From Neobacillus sp. Marseille-Q6967 (GTDB lineage: Bacteria; Bacillota; Bacilli; Bacillales; Cytobacillaceae): 64,000 nucleotides of DNA. Within the stretch, counting starts at the first letter, position 1; every line of letters begins with the position of its first letter. Below, piece by piece: positions 1 through 9,374 of the stretch. The stretch spans positions 2,271,881 through 2,335,880 of the forward strand of contig NZ_OX267715.1 in NCBI RefSeq assembly GCF_946151075.1. Direction: 5' to 3'. The translations under genes were made by a program, and so were the position numbers. The notes under the pieces were generated by a model, which worked only from the letters and a program-made list of their open reading frames with translations, was not told the origin of the DNA and searched no databases.

Positions 1-101
1 GTATATCATAAATATAGAAGAAACCCTTGTAGCCTTCTTGAGGAATTGATTTCAACTTTTATAGTAAAGAGTTTTATTAAATAGCTTATCTAAATATTAG
101 A

Positions 102-3023
102 CTAGCTAAAGCTTAATTGGCTTGAAGCCGTTACATTTAGTTCTGTAACTAGATCATCTAGTTTGTCATGAGGAATTTTACCTTGATCTGGAGAGGCTAA
201 TTCCTTTAACGTTTTCATTTTTAAATTTGCGGTTGGGTTTGGTTTCGTTATTCCTTGTGCGTAGGTTTCCAATATCCTCTTTGCAGCCTCATTATCCAGC
301 AGGTCAATTAGCCTTGTTTCAATCGTATAGACCTTGTTTAATCCATTAACATTTGGGTAAACAAAACGATACACTCCTGAACCAACTTCTAATCGAACAC
401 CCTTCTGGCCCTCTGTTTGTGAAAAGATACCTTTTGAAACAGCAATTGGTAAACCGCCCTCTAGAACGTCCATAAGCCTTGTATTTGGTAGAATAATTTC
501 GGCCGTTGTATTGACTGGAACGTGAACCTCTAGCCATACCTCTTCCTCGGTTATATTCCATGATGAAACAATTTTTCCGTACATAGATTGATAAGCAGCT
601 TTAACATGTGTAATTTCTGTCCCGCCAATCCTAGGCTGGATACGGATTCGTTTATAGGCTGGCACGCTTTCATCCATATCAATTCCGGCAAGTACCCTGT
701 ACATCCAATCTCCAATCGCCCCATACGCATAATGATTGAATGAGTTCATATCATCACTCCAAAAGCTGCCATCTGGTTTAATACTATCCCAATGCTCCCA
801 TATGGTAGTGGCACCCTTGGAAATCGAATAAAGCCATGATGGATAGGTGTCTTGTAATAGTAGTTTAACAGCTGTTTCATGGTAGCCGTTATGAGACAAA
901 GCAAAGCATAGATAAGGAGTTCCTACGAATCCAGTTGTGAGATGGTAATCATTCTCTAATACAAGCTCGTTTAATTCAAATGCGGCACGTTCCCTAACCT
1001 CTTCATCTATCAAATCAAACACAAGAGCAAGAACATAAGCTGTTTGAGTTTGTGACGTTAACCTTCCATTTGGAGTAATAAACTCCCGATTAAAATGATG
1101 TATAATTTCACTTAATAGTTCACTATATTGACGTACATCTTCAGCTTCTCCTAAAACAACTGCTGCATCCCTTACTAGTCTAGTAGAATACGCATAGAAG
1201 GCAGTAGCAATGAAGTCTCTTGCCGTAGCACCAATATAGCTATTTTCCTTAGCATCCAGACCAAGCCAATCTCCAAGCTGAAAGCCTGTATTCCAGAGAT
1301 ATTCGTTATCTCCTTGTTTACGGATAAAATCTACCCACTTTTTCATGCTTTCATATTGTTCAGCCAATAATCGTTTATCACCATTTACAAGATAAACAGT
1401 CCATGGACAAATAACGGCTGCATCACCCCATGCCGTGGAAGAGGATTCAGCATCAGGCAGGACATCCGGTATGACAAAGGGAACCCCTCCATCTTCGAAT
1501 TGATCGGCCTTTAAATCCCTCAACCATTTGGTAAAAAATGAACCTCCTTGATAATTAAACAGTGCTGTACGGATAAACACCTGTGCATCCCCTGTCCAGC
1601 CTAATCGTTCATCACGCTGCGGGCAATCCGTTGGGACATCCACAAAATTACCCCTTTGTCCCCATACAATATTTTGTTGAAGTTGATTCACTAGTGGATT
1701 AGAAGTTTCAAACTCACCAGTAGACACCATATCAGTATGAATAACTTCTCCCATGAAATTCTCAACAGGTAACCTGCCATTTTTAAGAGGATAACCCTCG
1801 ACCTTTACATATCGGAAACCTTGAAAAGTGAAAGTAGGAGCATATTCTTCAATGCCTTCTCCTTTTGTAAAATATTCGGTCGTCTGCCTTGCACTTCTTA
1901 GGTTCCCAAAGTAAATATTTCCGTCTTTATCCAGTACCTCGGCATGCTTTAATACAATTTTGGTTCCAGCAGGTGCCTCTACCTTAAAACGAATTCTGCC
2001 TACCATATTTTGACCCATATCTAAAACGGTATCACCAGCAGGAGTAATCATGACGGATTGTGGCTTAAGTGTTTCCGTTACACGGGTTGGATTGTTTTCC
2101 TGTGCAACTAACTTAGTTAACGGAGGATTATGCACCACTACCCCCTTCCACTTCGTATCATTAAAACCAGGATTGCTCCAGCCTTTTTGTTCAAGGCGTG
2201 CATCATATATTTCTCCATGGTAAATTTCTGAAAACAAAATGGGACCTGCAGCTGACTTCCATGTATGATCCGTTTCTATAACTTCTTCAGTTCCGTCGTG
2301 ATAACGGACATTCAATTGAAGCAATAATCCGCGCTTTTCACCGTAAAAATTTCTCTTACCTTCCCAGGCAAGATTTCCCTTATACCAGCCGTCTGCTAAC
2401 ATAACACCGATTGCATTTGAACGGCTTTTCAGCTGTGAAGTCACATCATATGTCTGATACTGTAATCTTTTAGAGTAGCTCGTCCATCCCGGTGCTAGTA
2501 ATTCATCACCAACCCGTTCCCCATTTATATGAAGCTCATAAAGGCCTGCACCTGTGGCATATATACGTGCTGATTCAATGTCATCTCTCAACTCAAATTC
2601 TTTACGTAACATGAAAGCAGGTTGTGAATCTGAATCAAGCTCCTGAGGATCTGGCGTAATCCATTTAGCCTTCCACTCACTCTTTTCAAAAAGTGCTGTC
2701 TCCCACCAAGAAACGCTGCTCCAATTTGATTCACGGCCAAAATTATCCCAAATCTTTACCCGGTAATAATATCTTGTTTTGGAGGTAAGCTCCGGACCAT
2801 TATAAACAATATGAAGGGATTGCTCAGACCTTGTATAACCAGTGTCCCAAAGTGGATGATCAAATTTATCTTCTGAGAGTGAAACTTGATATCGGTAAGC
2901 AACTTGCCTGGTTCCGCGCTGGTTTGATTCGATTTTCCAGCTTACACGTGGCTTCTGGATATCAATCCCCAATGGATTAGTTTGATACTCACACGTCAAA
3001 GTAGATACATATAATTCATACAT
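102..3023 (-). CDS. alpha-L-rhamnosidase, GH78, 973 aa
   Basis: Predicted to release terminal alpha-L-rhamnose from plant glycans or flavonoid glycosides. It has no signal peptide and should act in the cytoplasm on imported oligosaccharides. The architecture fits GH78: an N-terminal Fn3-like domain (about residues 1-110), a jelly-roll domain (125-310), a beta-sandwich (325-430) and a six-hairpin catalytic domain (about 435-790) carrying the family motif DCPQRDERLGWTGD at 466-479, then a C-terminal beta domain. The ATG at 3023 follows a GAAAGGAAAG ribosome site. It is the last gene of the run solute-binding protein, two permeases, GH78, GH78, with 15 bp to the upstream GH78. About 88 residues after 885 extend past the usual end of the family, as a predicted helical tail. 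Assignment to GH78 is firm; the substrate is inferred. Confidence 0.93.
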   Translation of the reverse strand: MYELYVSTLTCEYQTNPLGIDIQKPRVSWKIESNQRGTRQVAYRYQVSLSEDKFDHPLWDTGYTRSEQSLHIVYNGPELTSKTRYYYRVKIWDNFGRESNWSSVSWWETALFEKSEWKAKWITPDPQELDSDSQPAFMLRKEFELRDDIESARIYATGAGLYELHINGERVGDELLAPGWTSYSKRLQYQTYDVTSQLKSRSNAIGVMLADGWYKGNLAWEGKRNFYGEKRGLLLQLNVRYHDGTEEVIETDHTWKSAAGPILFSEIYHGEIYDARLEQKGWSNPGFNDTKWKGVVVHNPPLTKLVAQENNPTRVTETLKPQSVMITPAGDTVLDMGQNMVGRIRFKVEAPAGTKIVLKHAEVLDKDGNIYFGNLRSARQTTEYFTKGEGIEEYAPTFTFQGFRYVKVEGYPLKNGRLPVENFMGEVIHTDMVSTGEFETSNPLVNQLQQNIVWGQRGNFVDVPTDCPQRDERLGWTGDAQVFIRTALFNYQGGSFFTKWLRDLKADQFEDGGVPFVIPDVLPDAESSSTAWGDAAVICPWTVYLVNGDKRLLAEQYESMKKWVDFIRKQGDNEYLWNTGFQLGDWLGLDAKENSYIGATARDFIATAFYAYSTRLVRDAAVVLGEAEDVRQYSELLSEIIHHFNREFITPNGRLTSQTQTAYVLALVFDLIDEEVRERAAFELNELVLENDYHLTTGFVGTPYLCFALSHNGYHETAVKLLLQDTYPSWLYSISKGATTIWEHWDSIKPDGSFWSDDMNSFNHYAYGAIGDWMYRVLAGIDMDESVPAYKRIRIQPRIGGTEITHVKAAYQSMYGKIVSSWNITEEEVWLEVHVPVNTTAEIILPNTRLMDVLEGGLPIAVSKGIFSQTEGQKGVRLEVGSGVYRFVYPNVNGLNKVYTIETRLIDLLDNEAAKRILETYAQGITKPNPTANLKMKTLKELASPDQGKIPHDKLDDLVTELNVTASSQLSFS

Positions 3024-3038
3024 TTGTAATCTTTCCTT

Positions 3039-5906
3039 TCATCTTGATAGATTTACCAAATTGCTTGTATCCGAGGTATAATGTTTACCATTCACTTTAA
3101 CTTTTGTATGCTTGGTCGTAATGATTTGCACTTCGATTTGCTCTGGAAGACTAATTTGCAAATCAATATAATCCCCTAAATCTTTACAATAGATATCAAT
3201 CCTACCTTGTGGAATAGGTACGGATCCTTTTATCCATTTTAATCCATTTAAATTAGGGGATATGGCTACTTTCGTGAAGCCTGGTTCTAATGGTTTCACA
3301 CCAAAAAATAGTACTCCAAAAACATAGGTTGGGGCTGCAGACCATGCATGACAATGGCTGCGACTAAAGTCTCCCTCAATTAATTCCCAGCCTTCCCAAC
3401 ACGTTGTTGCATCATGTTCCAGCATATAACCATAGTTGTCACGAATGTTATCTAAAATCATATGGTTTTTACCCAAACTCATTAAAGCTTGGTAATAGAA
3501 AAATAGAACAAAAGGGCTCTTAATTTGCACAAAATTTTTAGGCGGATTTTTTATATATTCCTCAATGACTTGCCTACGTTGTCCTTCTGCACAATCTGTT
3601 AAATAAACAAACAGGTTTGTTTGAATACTAGAAGTCTTGGATAATGCTCCATCCTCATGAATACTATCGATATAAACTTGTTCCTCATCGTCCCATAAGT
3701 GTACATTTATTGCTTGTTTAAGTTTATTGGCTAGAGATAAAAAGGTAGCTTCATCTTCATCTTCGCCTATAACAGACGCTAAGTATGCGGTTTGTCTTAA
3801 AGCTTCAACAAGGAGAGCATTTTGATGGGTTACGATTTTATGTTCAGTATCCATAGCTGCCCAATCTAACATGTTCCAAGCATATATTTCTACTAACCCT
3901 AGCTCATTCATAAATTCTTGAAAACGTTGAACAGTTAGCTTTAGTTCGGGGTATACTTCTTTTATAAATTCTAAGTCGCCAGAAAATCGGTAATATTCTC
4001 TGCAGGCCATCATCCATAGAATTGACCATGCCGTTAATACATTCTGCCACCCACTTGGTACGTGTGATTCTGGTAAAGGAGAGCGATGAACGGATTTAGA
4101 AATCAATTTTAAACATCTTCTAACTAGATCATAATTTCCAAATGCATAGTAATTCATGAGCGATATGTTATAAGAATCACCCGTCCAAAGGGCCTGTTCA
4201 TAGGCTGGACAGTCAATGATTGTATCTTGTGCACACATTCGAATGGTGTGTTTTGAGATTTCCCAAATTTGATTTAATTGATAATCGGAACTGCTAAAGG
4301 TCCCGACATTTGCTGTAGGGAAAGTCGTTACATCTACTTTGACACTGAAGATCTTACACGGAGTTTTAAAATTTCGAACCGTGAGCTGCATGTATCGAAA
4401 TCCTCTAGGAATAAATGACCGATACACTTGCCGTCCATCTTTTGCAACATATCTTAATGAATTGTTTAATGAAAAGGTATGTTCAATCCTTCCATCCTGG
4501 TGGATACTTTCAAATAAAAAGAAGTCAAAAATAGTCCCTTTTGATGCTTCTATTTCAAATTCTATATGTCCTAAGTATTCCTTGCCAAAATCAATCAGAT
4601 ATTCTGTATCCCCTTTTTCCAACGGTTCTACATAAGTAAAACTGTGATTAGGCAATACCATATTTTGATGCTGGAAATGTAAAGAATGGGTCTTAATGTC
4701 TTCTTTAAAAATGGAAAGAAGACTTACATTATCAGTACAAACATGGTCGTTCGGAATCTCTCTGCCCCACTTTTTAAACGATTCTAGTTCGAATAAGGAT
4801 GAAACTTGCTGCATTTGTAAATATTCGTCATTTAGAGGTATGGAATTTTGAACAGGTTTACCAATTTGAAGCCGAGTATCCTTATAAAAAGGTCCAATCG
4901 CTAAAAATCTTGAATCCTCTTGGCAAAACGGTGCTTTCAATACGATTTCTTCAGGAAAATCAAAAGCTAAATGTATGGTTGGTTCGTGGAAAGACCCTCC
5001 AACATCTACTATCAATACATTTGGACCTTTTCTAAGTTTAACTTTTTCATATTTTCCATTCTTAGTTTTATACTCTACACCGTTCAGTTTATATTCCCAT
5101 TTTGCTTCTGCATGCGCGTCAAATGTCAGGGTCATATACCCCTCAACATCGTGCTTCGAATGGATTTCAGTGACTACATAACCTTGGATAATTTTCCCTG
5201 AGTTACTATCTAATTCACCTGGAAAAAAAGTTGGTTTTAAATCAATTGAAAAATGCTGTGAAATGGGTCTCACTTCTTTTAAAGATAAAACACTTTTGGG
5301 AAAAATGGGTTCATTGGTTAAATGAGGTATATCTCTTGAAATCAGTGTTTTCCACGGATTCATCCCATAAGATCCAATGATTTCAGCCTTTTGCCACGAT
5401 GAGTCGTCAAAATCAAGCTGTTCCCAGTCATCCGAAAATACACCCGCATTATAAATTTCTGACCATGATAGACAGTTGCCCATTTTAACCGATTCCTTAA
5501 TAAAACCATGATGGTTGGCCGTCTTCCAAGTATTGTCTGATATTAATTGATCAATAATCTGACCATTATTATAAAAATCGATTTGTGCTAATAAACCGGC
5601 TCGTCCTTCAATATATTGCATTGTGCTTATTCCATAATGATTAACTAGTATTGCAATGACATTTTCTCCAGCTTTAAGTCCGCATAACTCATATTGGTCA
5701 TAATACCATTGTGATGTCCAGCCGCGAACTGGGCCCGAACCGATAAGCTCACCATTTAGATAAAGAGTATATTTAGTGTCTGCAGATATGGATAAAATGG
5801 CAGATTCATAATCTGAAGGAAGGGTAAAAGTTTTTCTGAAACAAGACCATTGATTTCTGGGCTGTTCGCCGCTCCTATCCCAAATCCATTTTGCTTCCCA
5901 ATCCAT
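3039..5906 (-). CDS. GH78-type alpha-L-rhamnosidase, second form, 955 aa
   Basis: A second large intracellular GH78-like enzyme, clearly divergent from its neighbour. The N-terminal part resembles sugar-binding jelly-roll modules (the first 130 residues contain ISADTKYTLYLNGE), and the six-hairpin catalytic domain carries DCPAYEQALWTGD at residues 565-577. In the canonical motif this stretch is DCPQRDERLGWTGD, so the acidic residue layout differs and linkage or leaving group may differ too. The C-terminal beta domain ends near residue 955 with no extra tail. The ATG at 5906 has a GGAGGT ribosome site five bases upstream. A 10-bp-stem hairpin (5924-5965) separates it from the permease gene upstream. 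It probably belongs to the same transcript and shares an inducer with the other rhamnosidases. Confidence 0.88.
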   Translation of the reverse strand: MDWEAKWIWDRSGEQPRNQWSCFRKTFTLPSDYESAILSISADTKYTLYLNGELIGSGPVRGWTSQWYYDQYELCGLKAGENVIAILVNHYGISTMQYIEGRAGLLAQIDFYNNGQIIDQLISDNTWKTANHHGFIKESVKMGNCLSWSEIYNAGVFSDDWEQLDFDDSSWQKAEIIGSYGMNPWKTLISRDIPHLTNEPIFPKSVLSLKEVRPISQHFSIDLKPTFFPGELDSNSGKIIQGYVVTEIHSKHDVEGYMTLTFDAHAEAKWEYKLNGVEYKTKNGKYEKVKLRKGPNVLIVDVGGSFHEPTIHLAFDFPEEIVLKAPFCQEDSRFLAIGPFYKDTRLQIGKPVQNSIPLNDEYLQMQQVSSLFELESFKKWGREIPNDHVCTDNVSLLSIFKEDIKTHSLHFQHQNMVLPNHSFTYVEPLEKGDTEYLIDFGKEYLGHIEFEIEASKGTIFDFFLFESIHQDGRIEHTFSLNNSLRYVAKDGRQVYRSFIPRGFRYMQLTVRNFKTPCKIFSVKVDVTTFPTANVGTFSSSDYQLNQIWEISKHTIRMCAQDTIIDCPAYEQALWTGDSYNISLMNYYAFGNYDLVRRCLKLISKSVHRSPLPESHVPSGWQNVLTAWSILWMMACREYYRFSGDLEFIKEVYPELKLTVQRFQEFMNELGLVEIYAWNMLDWAAMDTEHKIVTHQNALLVEALRQTAYLASVIGEDEDEATFLSLANKLKQAINVHLWDDEEQVYIDSIHEDGALSKTSSIQTNLFVYLTDCAEGQRRQVIEEYIKNPPKNFVQIKSPFVLFFYYQALMSLGKNHMILDNIRDNYGYMLEHDATTCWEGWELIEGDFSRSHCHAWSAAPTYVFGVLFFGVKPLEPGFTKVAISPNLNGLKWIKGSVPIPQGRIDIYCKDLGDYIDLQISLPEQIEVQIITTKHTKVKVNGKHYTSDTSNLVNLSR

Positions 5907-5923
5907 AAAAATACCTCCAATGG

Positions 5924-5965
5924 AAAGACCCGATTCATTCAGAAGTTTGCAATTCTCGGGTCTTT
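5924..5965 (-). terminator. intercistronic hairpin between permease and rhamnosidase
   Basis: Perfect 10-bp arms AAAGACCCGA (5924-5933) and TCGGGTCTTT (5956-5965) enclose a 22-nt loop. On the minus strand the stem is followed by TTTCC rather than a long U tract, so partial termination or mRNA stabilisation is more likely than a full stop. Confidence 0.45.
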
Positions 5966-5991
5966 ACTAAAAATAGTTTTGGTTAGTTCTT

Positions 5992-6885
5992 CTATTTGAC
6001 CGACCCAGCAGTCATTCCAGCAACGATTTTCTTGTTGAAAATAATGAATAGGATCAACGGTGGAATAGAGATTAATAGGACATTTGTAAAGAGTAAATTC
6101 CACTTCGTAATGTACATGCTCATGAAATTATAAAGAGTTAACTGTAATGTCGCGTTCTCTGCACCAGGGAAAAAGTATAATGGATTAACGAAATCATTGT
6201 AGACACTTACTGCAGTTAAAACAATGACGGTTGCAGATACTGGCTTTAACAATGGTAAAATGATGTTGAAGAATAACCGAAATCTTCCACATCCATCTAT
6301 TAAAGCCGCCTCATCAAGCGACCTTGGAATCGTAACCATAAACCCTCGATACAAAATAATCGTAAATGGTAAGTTCAGGGCCACCTCTACAAGGACGATT
6401 CCTGGCAATGTTTTAAAAAGTCCAATTTCTTGCAGTACCCATATGGTCGGGACTACAGCTGGGGGAATAATTAGCCCCGCAAGAATAAGAAAATTGAAGA
6501 AAGGAGTCGCTTTGGATACTTTCCGCTGTAATACATATCCAGCAGCGGCACCAAGGATGATTAAAAGAATGATAGACAATCCTGTTATCATAACACTATT
6601 AAAAAATGCACGAATAATCATTCCATCTCTTGCACTTATTACTTCTTGAACATTCTCTATCAAATGGAAGGAACTTGGCCAATCCATATTCAACAAAGAG
6701 GATTCCTGCGTATTTTTAAATGCGTTTATAATAACAAAATAAAAAGGAATTCCAAATATCCCCAAAGTAGCTAAAACGCCGATGCCTTCTAAAAAAGTTC
6801 TCCAAAGCTTTTTACGTGTCTTTACCTTACTCTGCTTCCCTGCTATAGGGTTTGTTTCAATATCACTTATTACAACCTTGCTCAT
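5992..6885 (-). CDS. CUT1 ABC sugar transporter permease (MalG/YesQ type)
   Basis: Inner-membrane permease of a carbohydrate importer, 297 aa with about six membrane helices. The EAA loop that docks the ATPase is visible as EAALIDGCGRFRLFFNIILP. It pairs with the MalF-type permease directly upstream: the TAA of that gene overlaps this ATG (TAATG). Start ATG 6885 is preceded by AGGTGGA. There is no ATPase gene in the cluster. In B. subtilis, CUT1 systems of this kind share MsmX, and I infer the same here. Position between the binding protein and two rhamnosidases points to rhamnose-containing oligosaccharides as substrate. Confidence 0.9.
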   Translation of the reverse strand: MSKVVISDIETNPIAGKQSKVKTRKKLWRTFLEGIGVLATLGIFGIPFYFVIINAFKNTQESSLLNMDWPSSFHLIENVQEVISARDGMIIRAFFNSVMITGLSIILLIILGAAAGYVLQRKVSKATPFFNFLILAGLIIPPAVVPTIWVLQEIGLFKTLPGIVLVEVALNLPFTIILYRGFMVTIPRSLDEAALIDGCGRFRLFFNIILPLLKPVSATVIVLTAVSVYNDFVNPLYFFPGAENATLQLTLYNFMSMYITKWNLLFTNVLLISIPPLILFIIFNKKIVAGMTAGSVK

Positions 6886-7751
6886 TACAAATCCACCTCT
6901 TTTTTATTGAGATACGCATATAGAGGGAATGCTAAAGCTGAAACCAATACGAATAAAATGACATTTCCAGCAGTTGAAAGACCAAAAAAACCAGCCTGAT
7001 ACTGCTTATAAATAATAGAAGCAATCAGGTCAGTACTAAAACCTGGTCCTCCTTTTGTCATGGTCCAAATTAAATCGAAAGAACGTAACCCGCCTATAAA
7101 GGAAAGAATGATGACAGTGTTCATTGCTGGCCGGCTAAGTGGTAAAATGATACTTTTAAATTTATGCCATGCGTTACCGCCATCTATCATTAGTGCCTCA
7201 TAGTAATCTTCGGGAATCGACATAATCCCTGCAATAAAAATGACGGTTGCCATCCCGACGCCTTTCCATACGTCAACCAATGCAACAGATAAAAGAGCAA
7301 TCTTTGTATCCCCTAACCAATCAGGGCCAACAATCCCCATACCTTGAAGCACGATATTGATAATTCCTTGTGAAGGATGCATCATCATGGTAAAGGCAAT
7401 ACCCACCGCAATTGTACTTAACAGGGTTGGAAAAAATACCATTGACCGAATAAATCCAACTGTTTTTAGCTTTGAACTTAGGAACACTCCAAGCAAAAGA
7501 CCAAGAATAACTTTCAAACCGCAAGTTACAATCGCGTATATTAAGGTGTTTTTAAATCCAATATTTAAAGACGGTTCTGTTAAAAATGTTTTAAAGTTTT
7601 CAAAACCAATAAATTCCCAATCAGTTAACGTCCACCATGTCATACTAAAAAACAAGGACATGATCGTTGGTAACAAGAAAAAGACAAAATAAACAATTCC
7701 TGCTGGCAATAAGAAGTAATACGTGTATGTTTTATTTGCTAACTTATTCAT
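6885..7751 (-). CDS. CUT1 ABC sugar transporter permease (MalF/YesP type)
   Basis: First permease of the importer, 288 aa with about six transmembrane segments. The EAA-type cytoplasmic loop reads YEALMIDGGNAWHKFKSIILP. The ATG at 7751 follows AAAGGAG. It is separated from the solute-binding protein gene by a strong hairpin (7786-7815), a common device to make the binding protein in excess over the membrane parts, and it overlaps the next permease by one base. Sugar specificity cannot be read from the permease; the GH78 context supports rhamnosides. Confidence 0.9.
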   Translation of the reverse strand: MNKLANKTYTYYFLLPAGIVYFVFFLLPTIMSLFFSMTWWTLTDWEFIGFENFKTFLTEPSLNIGFKNTLIYAIVTCGLKVILGLLLGVFLSSKLKTVGFIRSMVFFPTLLSTIAVGIAFTMMMHPSQGIINIVLQGMGIVGPDWLGDTKIALLSVALVDVWKGVGMATVIFIAGIMSIPEDYYEALMIDGGNAWHKFKSIILPLSRPAMNTVIILSFIGGLRSFDLIWTMTKGGPGFSTDLIASIIYKQYQAGFFGLSTAGNVILFVLVSALAFPLYAYLNKKEVDL

Positions 7752-7785
7752 CAGTTACTCCTTTCCTTTAATCCTTTATAATTAA

Positions 7786-7815
7786 TTGGCCCTGCTAGAT
7801 TCTAGTCAGGGCCAA
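7786..7815 (-). terminator. stem-loop between binding protein and permease genes
   Basis: Nine-base arms TTGGCCCTG (7786-7794) and CAGGGCCAA (7807-7815) are perfect, and the 12-nt loop can pair further through CTAG repeats. The U tract is weak, so this is probably a partial terminator or 3' stabiliser that sets the binding protein to permease ratio. Confidence 0.6.
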
Positions 7816-7836
7816 AATTAATAGATTAGAATATTT

Positions 7837-9156
7837 TTACCATCCTTCAAGACCTAATTGTTTTGCTTGTTTCTCAACATCTTTGTCGTATAACTCTGCT
7901 CCCTCTTTTGCCGAGCTAATCCCACTGCCCACTTGTGTTGTAATTTGTTCTAAGTTAGGACCTTTAACAGGGCTAAGGAATTCAAGAGCCGGTGCTGTAT
8001 TGCCCGATTCAAAATATGGTAGCATATCCTTTACTGCTGGGTATACATCATCAGAAAGGTTTACACCTTTTATCGCAACTGGTCCAGTTGGTTTGATTTT
8101 TGATGTATATAAATCAATACCTTCTTGCGAAACGTAGAACTCCAAAAATTTCTTTGCATCATCAACATGCTCACTATTTTTGTTGATAAAAATACCAGCT
8201 GGCATCCAAACAGTTAACCCATTCTTGTCTGAACTGTCACTAGGTTGTGGGAAAAACCCAATATCCTGCATTTGGTCCGGGAAGTTTGTTGCCAGATTCG
8301 CCAAAGCGAAAGTAATCATCGGATAGTGGGCACCAGTACCGTCAGCCAGCATTTTTAAACCTGCATCATAGCCAGTAGCAAGAAAATCCTTGTTCATGTA
8401 ATCCTTTTTAAATACTTCTTCTAATTTCTCAAAACTGCGAAGTGCTGCCGGTGTAGTAGAAATTTTTGCCTTGTTCGCCGTAAAATCTTCTGCGAAATCC
8501 GGACTTTCAGAAAGGACATTATAGTTATCTGCAAGAACGATTACCTGTGATGTCCAAGTATCCTTGAAAGTTCCAATTACTGCTGTTTTACCTGCTTGTT
8601 TAATTTTTTCGTTATTAGCTAGCAATTCGTCCCATGTTTTAGGAACAGAAAGGCCGAGTTCTGCATAAACCTTTTTATTATATAACCAGCCGCCTGCATT
8701 CGTCGGAGTACCTGGAATTCCAAACACTTTTCCATTTGCGGAAACAGCTTCTTTGTAATCTTCCATAATATTTTCCATGAAAGGTTCATTACTTAGATCA
8801 ACAAAATTCTGTTCAGGGTTAAGTGCTTGTAATTGAGATCCTGAGTTATTCCAAACTAAATCGGTCATATCACCAGTAGCTAGACGGGTTTTTATGATAT
8901 TATCCCCCTCTGCACCTCCAGGACGAGTCTCGATTTCTACTTTAATATTATTTTTCTTCTCAAATTCTGCTATAACCGCCTCGATTCCATCCAATTGTGT
9001 TTGATTATCGATTAAGAATGTAATCTTTTCTTTTTCTGAACTTTTCCCACCACCAGAAGTGGTTTCTTCTTTACTAGTACAGCCTGCTAAAATTCCTGCC
9101 ATAAGTGCACTGCTAAGCAATAATGAGACAATCTTTTTCCTCTTCGTTTTGCTCAT
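7837..9156 (-). CDS. extracellular sugar-binding lipoprotein of the rhamnoside ABC importer
   Basis: Solute-binding protein of the MalE/CUT1 class, 439 aa. The N-terminus has a lysine-rich start, a hydrophobic helix and a lipobox ILAGC with the lipidated cysteine at about residue 26, so it is anchored outside the membrane. Conserved family features include the WLYNKKVYAELGLSVPKTWDEL segment. It heads the unit binding protein, permease, permease, GH78, GH78. Its promoter region has a TATACT -10 element overlapped by a cre site (9229-9242). It is clearly paralogous to the neighbouring protein at 9375-10685; long segments such as GKTAVIGTFKDxWTSQ are shared. Confidence 0.92.
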   Translation of the reverse strand: MSKTKRKKIVSLLLSSALMAGILAGCTSKEETTSGGGKSSEKEKITFLIDNQTQLDGIEAVIAEFEKKNNIKVEIETRPGGAEGDNIIKTRLATGDMTDLVWNNSGSQLQALNPEQNFVDLSNEPFMENIMEDYKEAVSANGKVFGIPGTPTNAGGWLYNKKVYAELGLSVPKTWDELLANNEKIKQAGKTAVIGTFKDTWTSQVIVLADNYNVLSESPDFAEDFTANKAKISTTPAALRSFEKLEEVFKKDYMNKDFLATGYDAGLKMLADGTGAHYPMITFALANLATNFPDQMQDIGFFPQPSDSSDKNGLTVWMPAGIFINKNSEHVDDAKKFLEFYVSQEGIDLYTSKIKPTGPVAIKGVNLSDDVYPAVKDMLPYFESGNTAPALEFLSPVKGPNLEQITTQVGSGISSAKEGAELYDKDVEKQAKQLGLEGW

Positions 9157-9228
9157 TTTTTTTCCCCCTTATCAATCATCTAAAGTTAAACCACTATGAC
9201 TTTTGTCATATCTAGTGATTAATTTTAT

Positions 9229-9242
9229 TTTAAGCGCTTTCA
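9229..9242 (-). promoter_or_regulatory. cre (CcpA) site over the rhamnoside importer promoter
   Basis: On the minus strand the site reads TGAAAGCGCTTAAA, 13 of 14 positions of TGWAANCGNTNWCA. It abuts a TATACT -10 box (9242-9247), so CcpA bound here would block initiation. No good -35 is visible 17 bp upstream, which fits a promoter that needs an activator such as the YesN-type regulator. Confidence 0.65.
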
Positions 9243-9328
9243 GTATAGTTTTTAAGTGATCCTTTTTTTGGATATACGTCCGATTTTTTTGGAAAGGGTT
9301 ACATTCTGATATTTCAGTTAAAAATAAG

Positions 9329-9374
9329 AAAATAGCCCTTCTCTCATTATGTAAATGAAAGAAGGGCTATTTTT
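9329..9374 (-). terminator. terminator after the second binding-protein gene
   Basis: Twenty-base arms (9329-9348 and 9354-9373) pair with a single wobble around AAAATAGCCCTTC and GAAGGGCTATTTT, followed on the minus strand by TTTTCTTATTTTT. It ends the sensor kinase, regulator, binding-protein transcript and separates it from the importer operon. Confidence 0.85.

Noticed and set aside
1..101. Terminator after the first rhamnosidase gene
   Set aside because: No convincing stem with U tract in the 101 bases available; the transcript may continue beyond the window.
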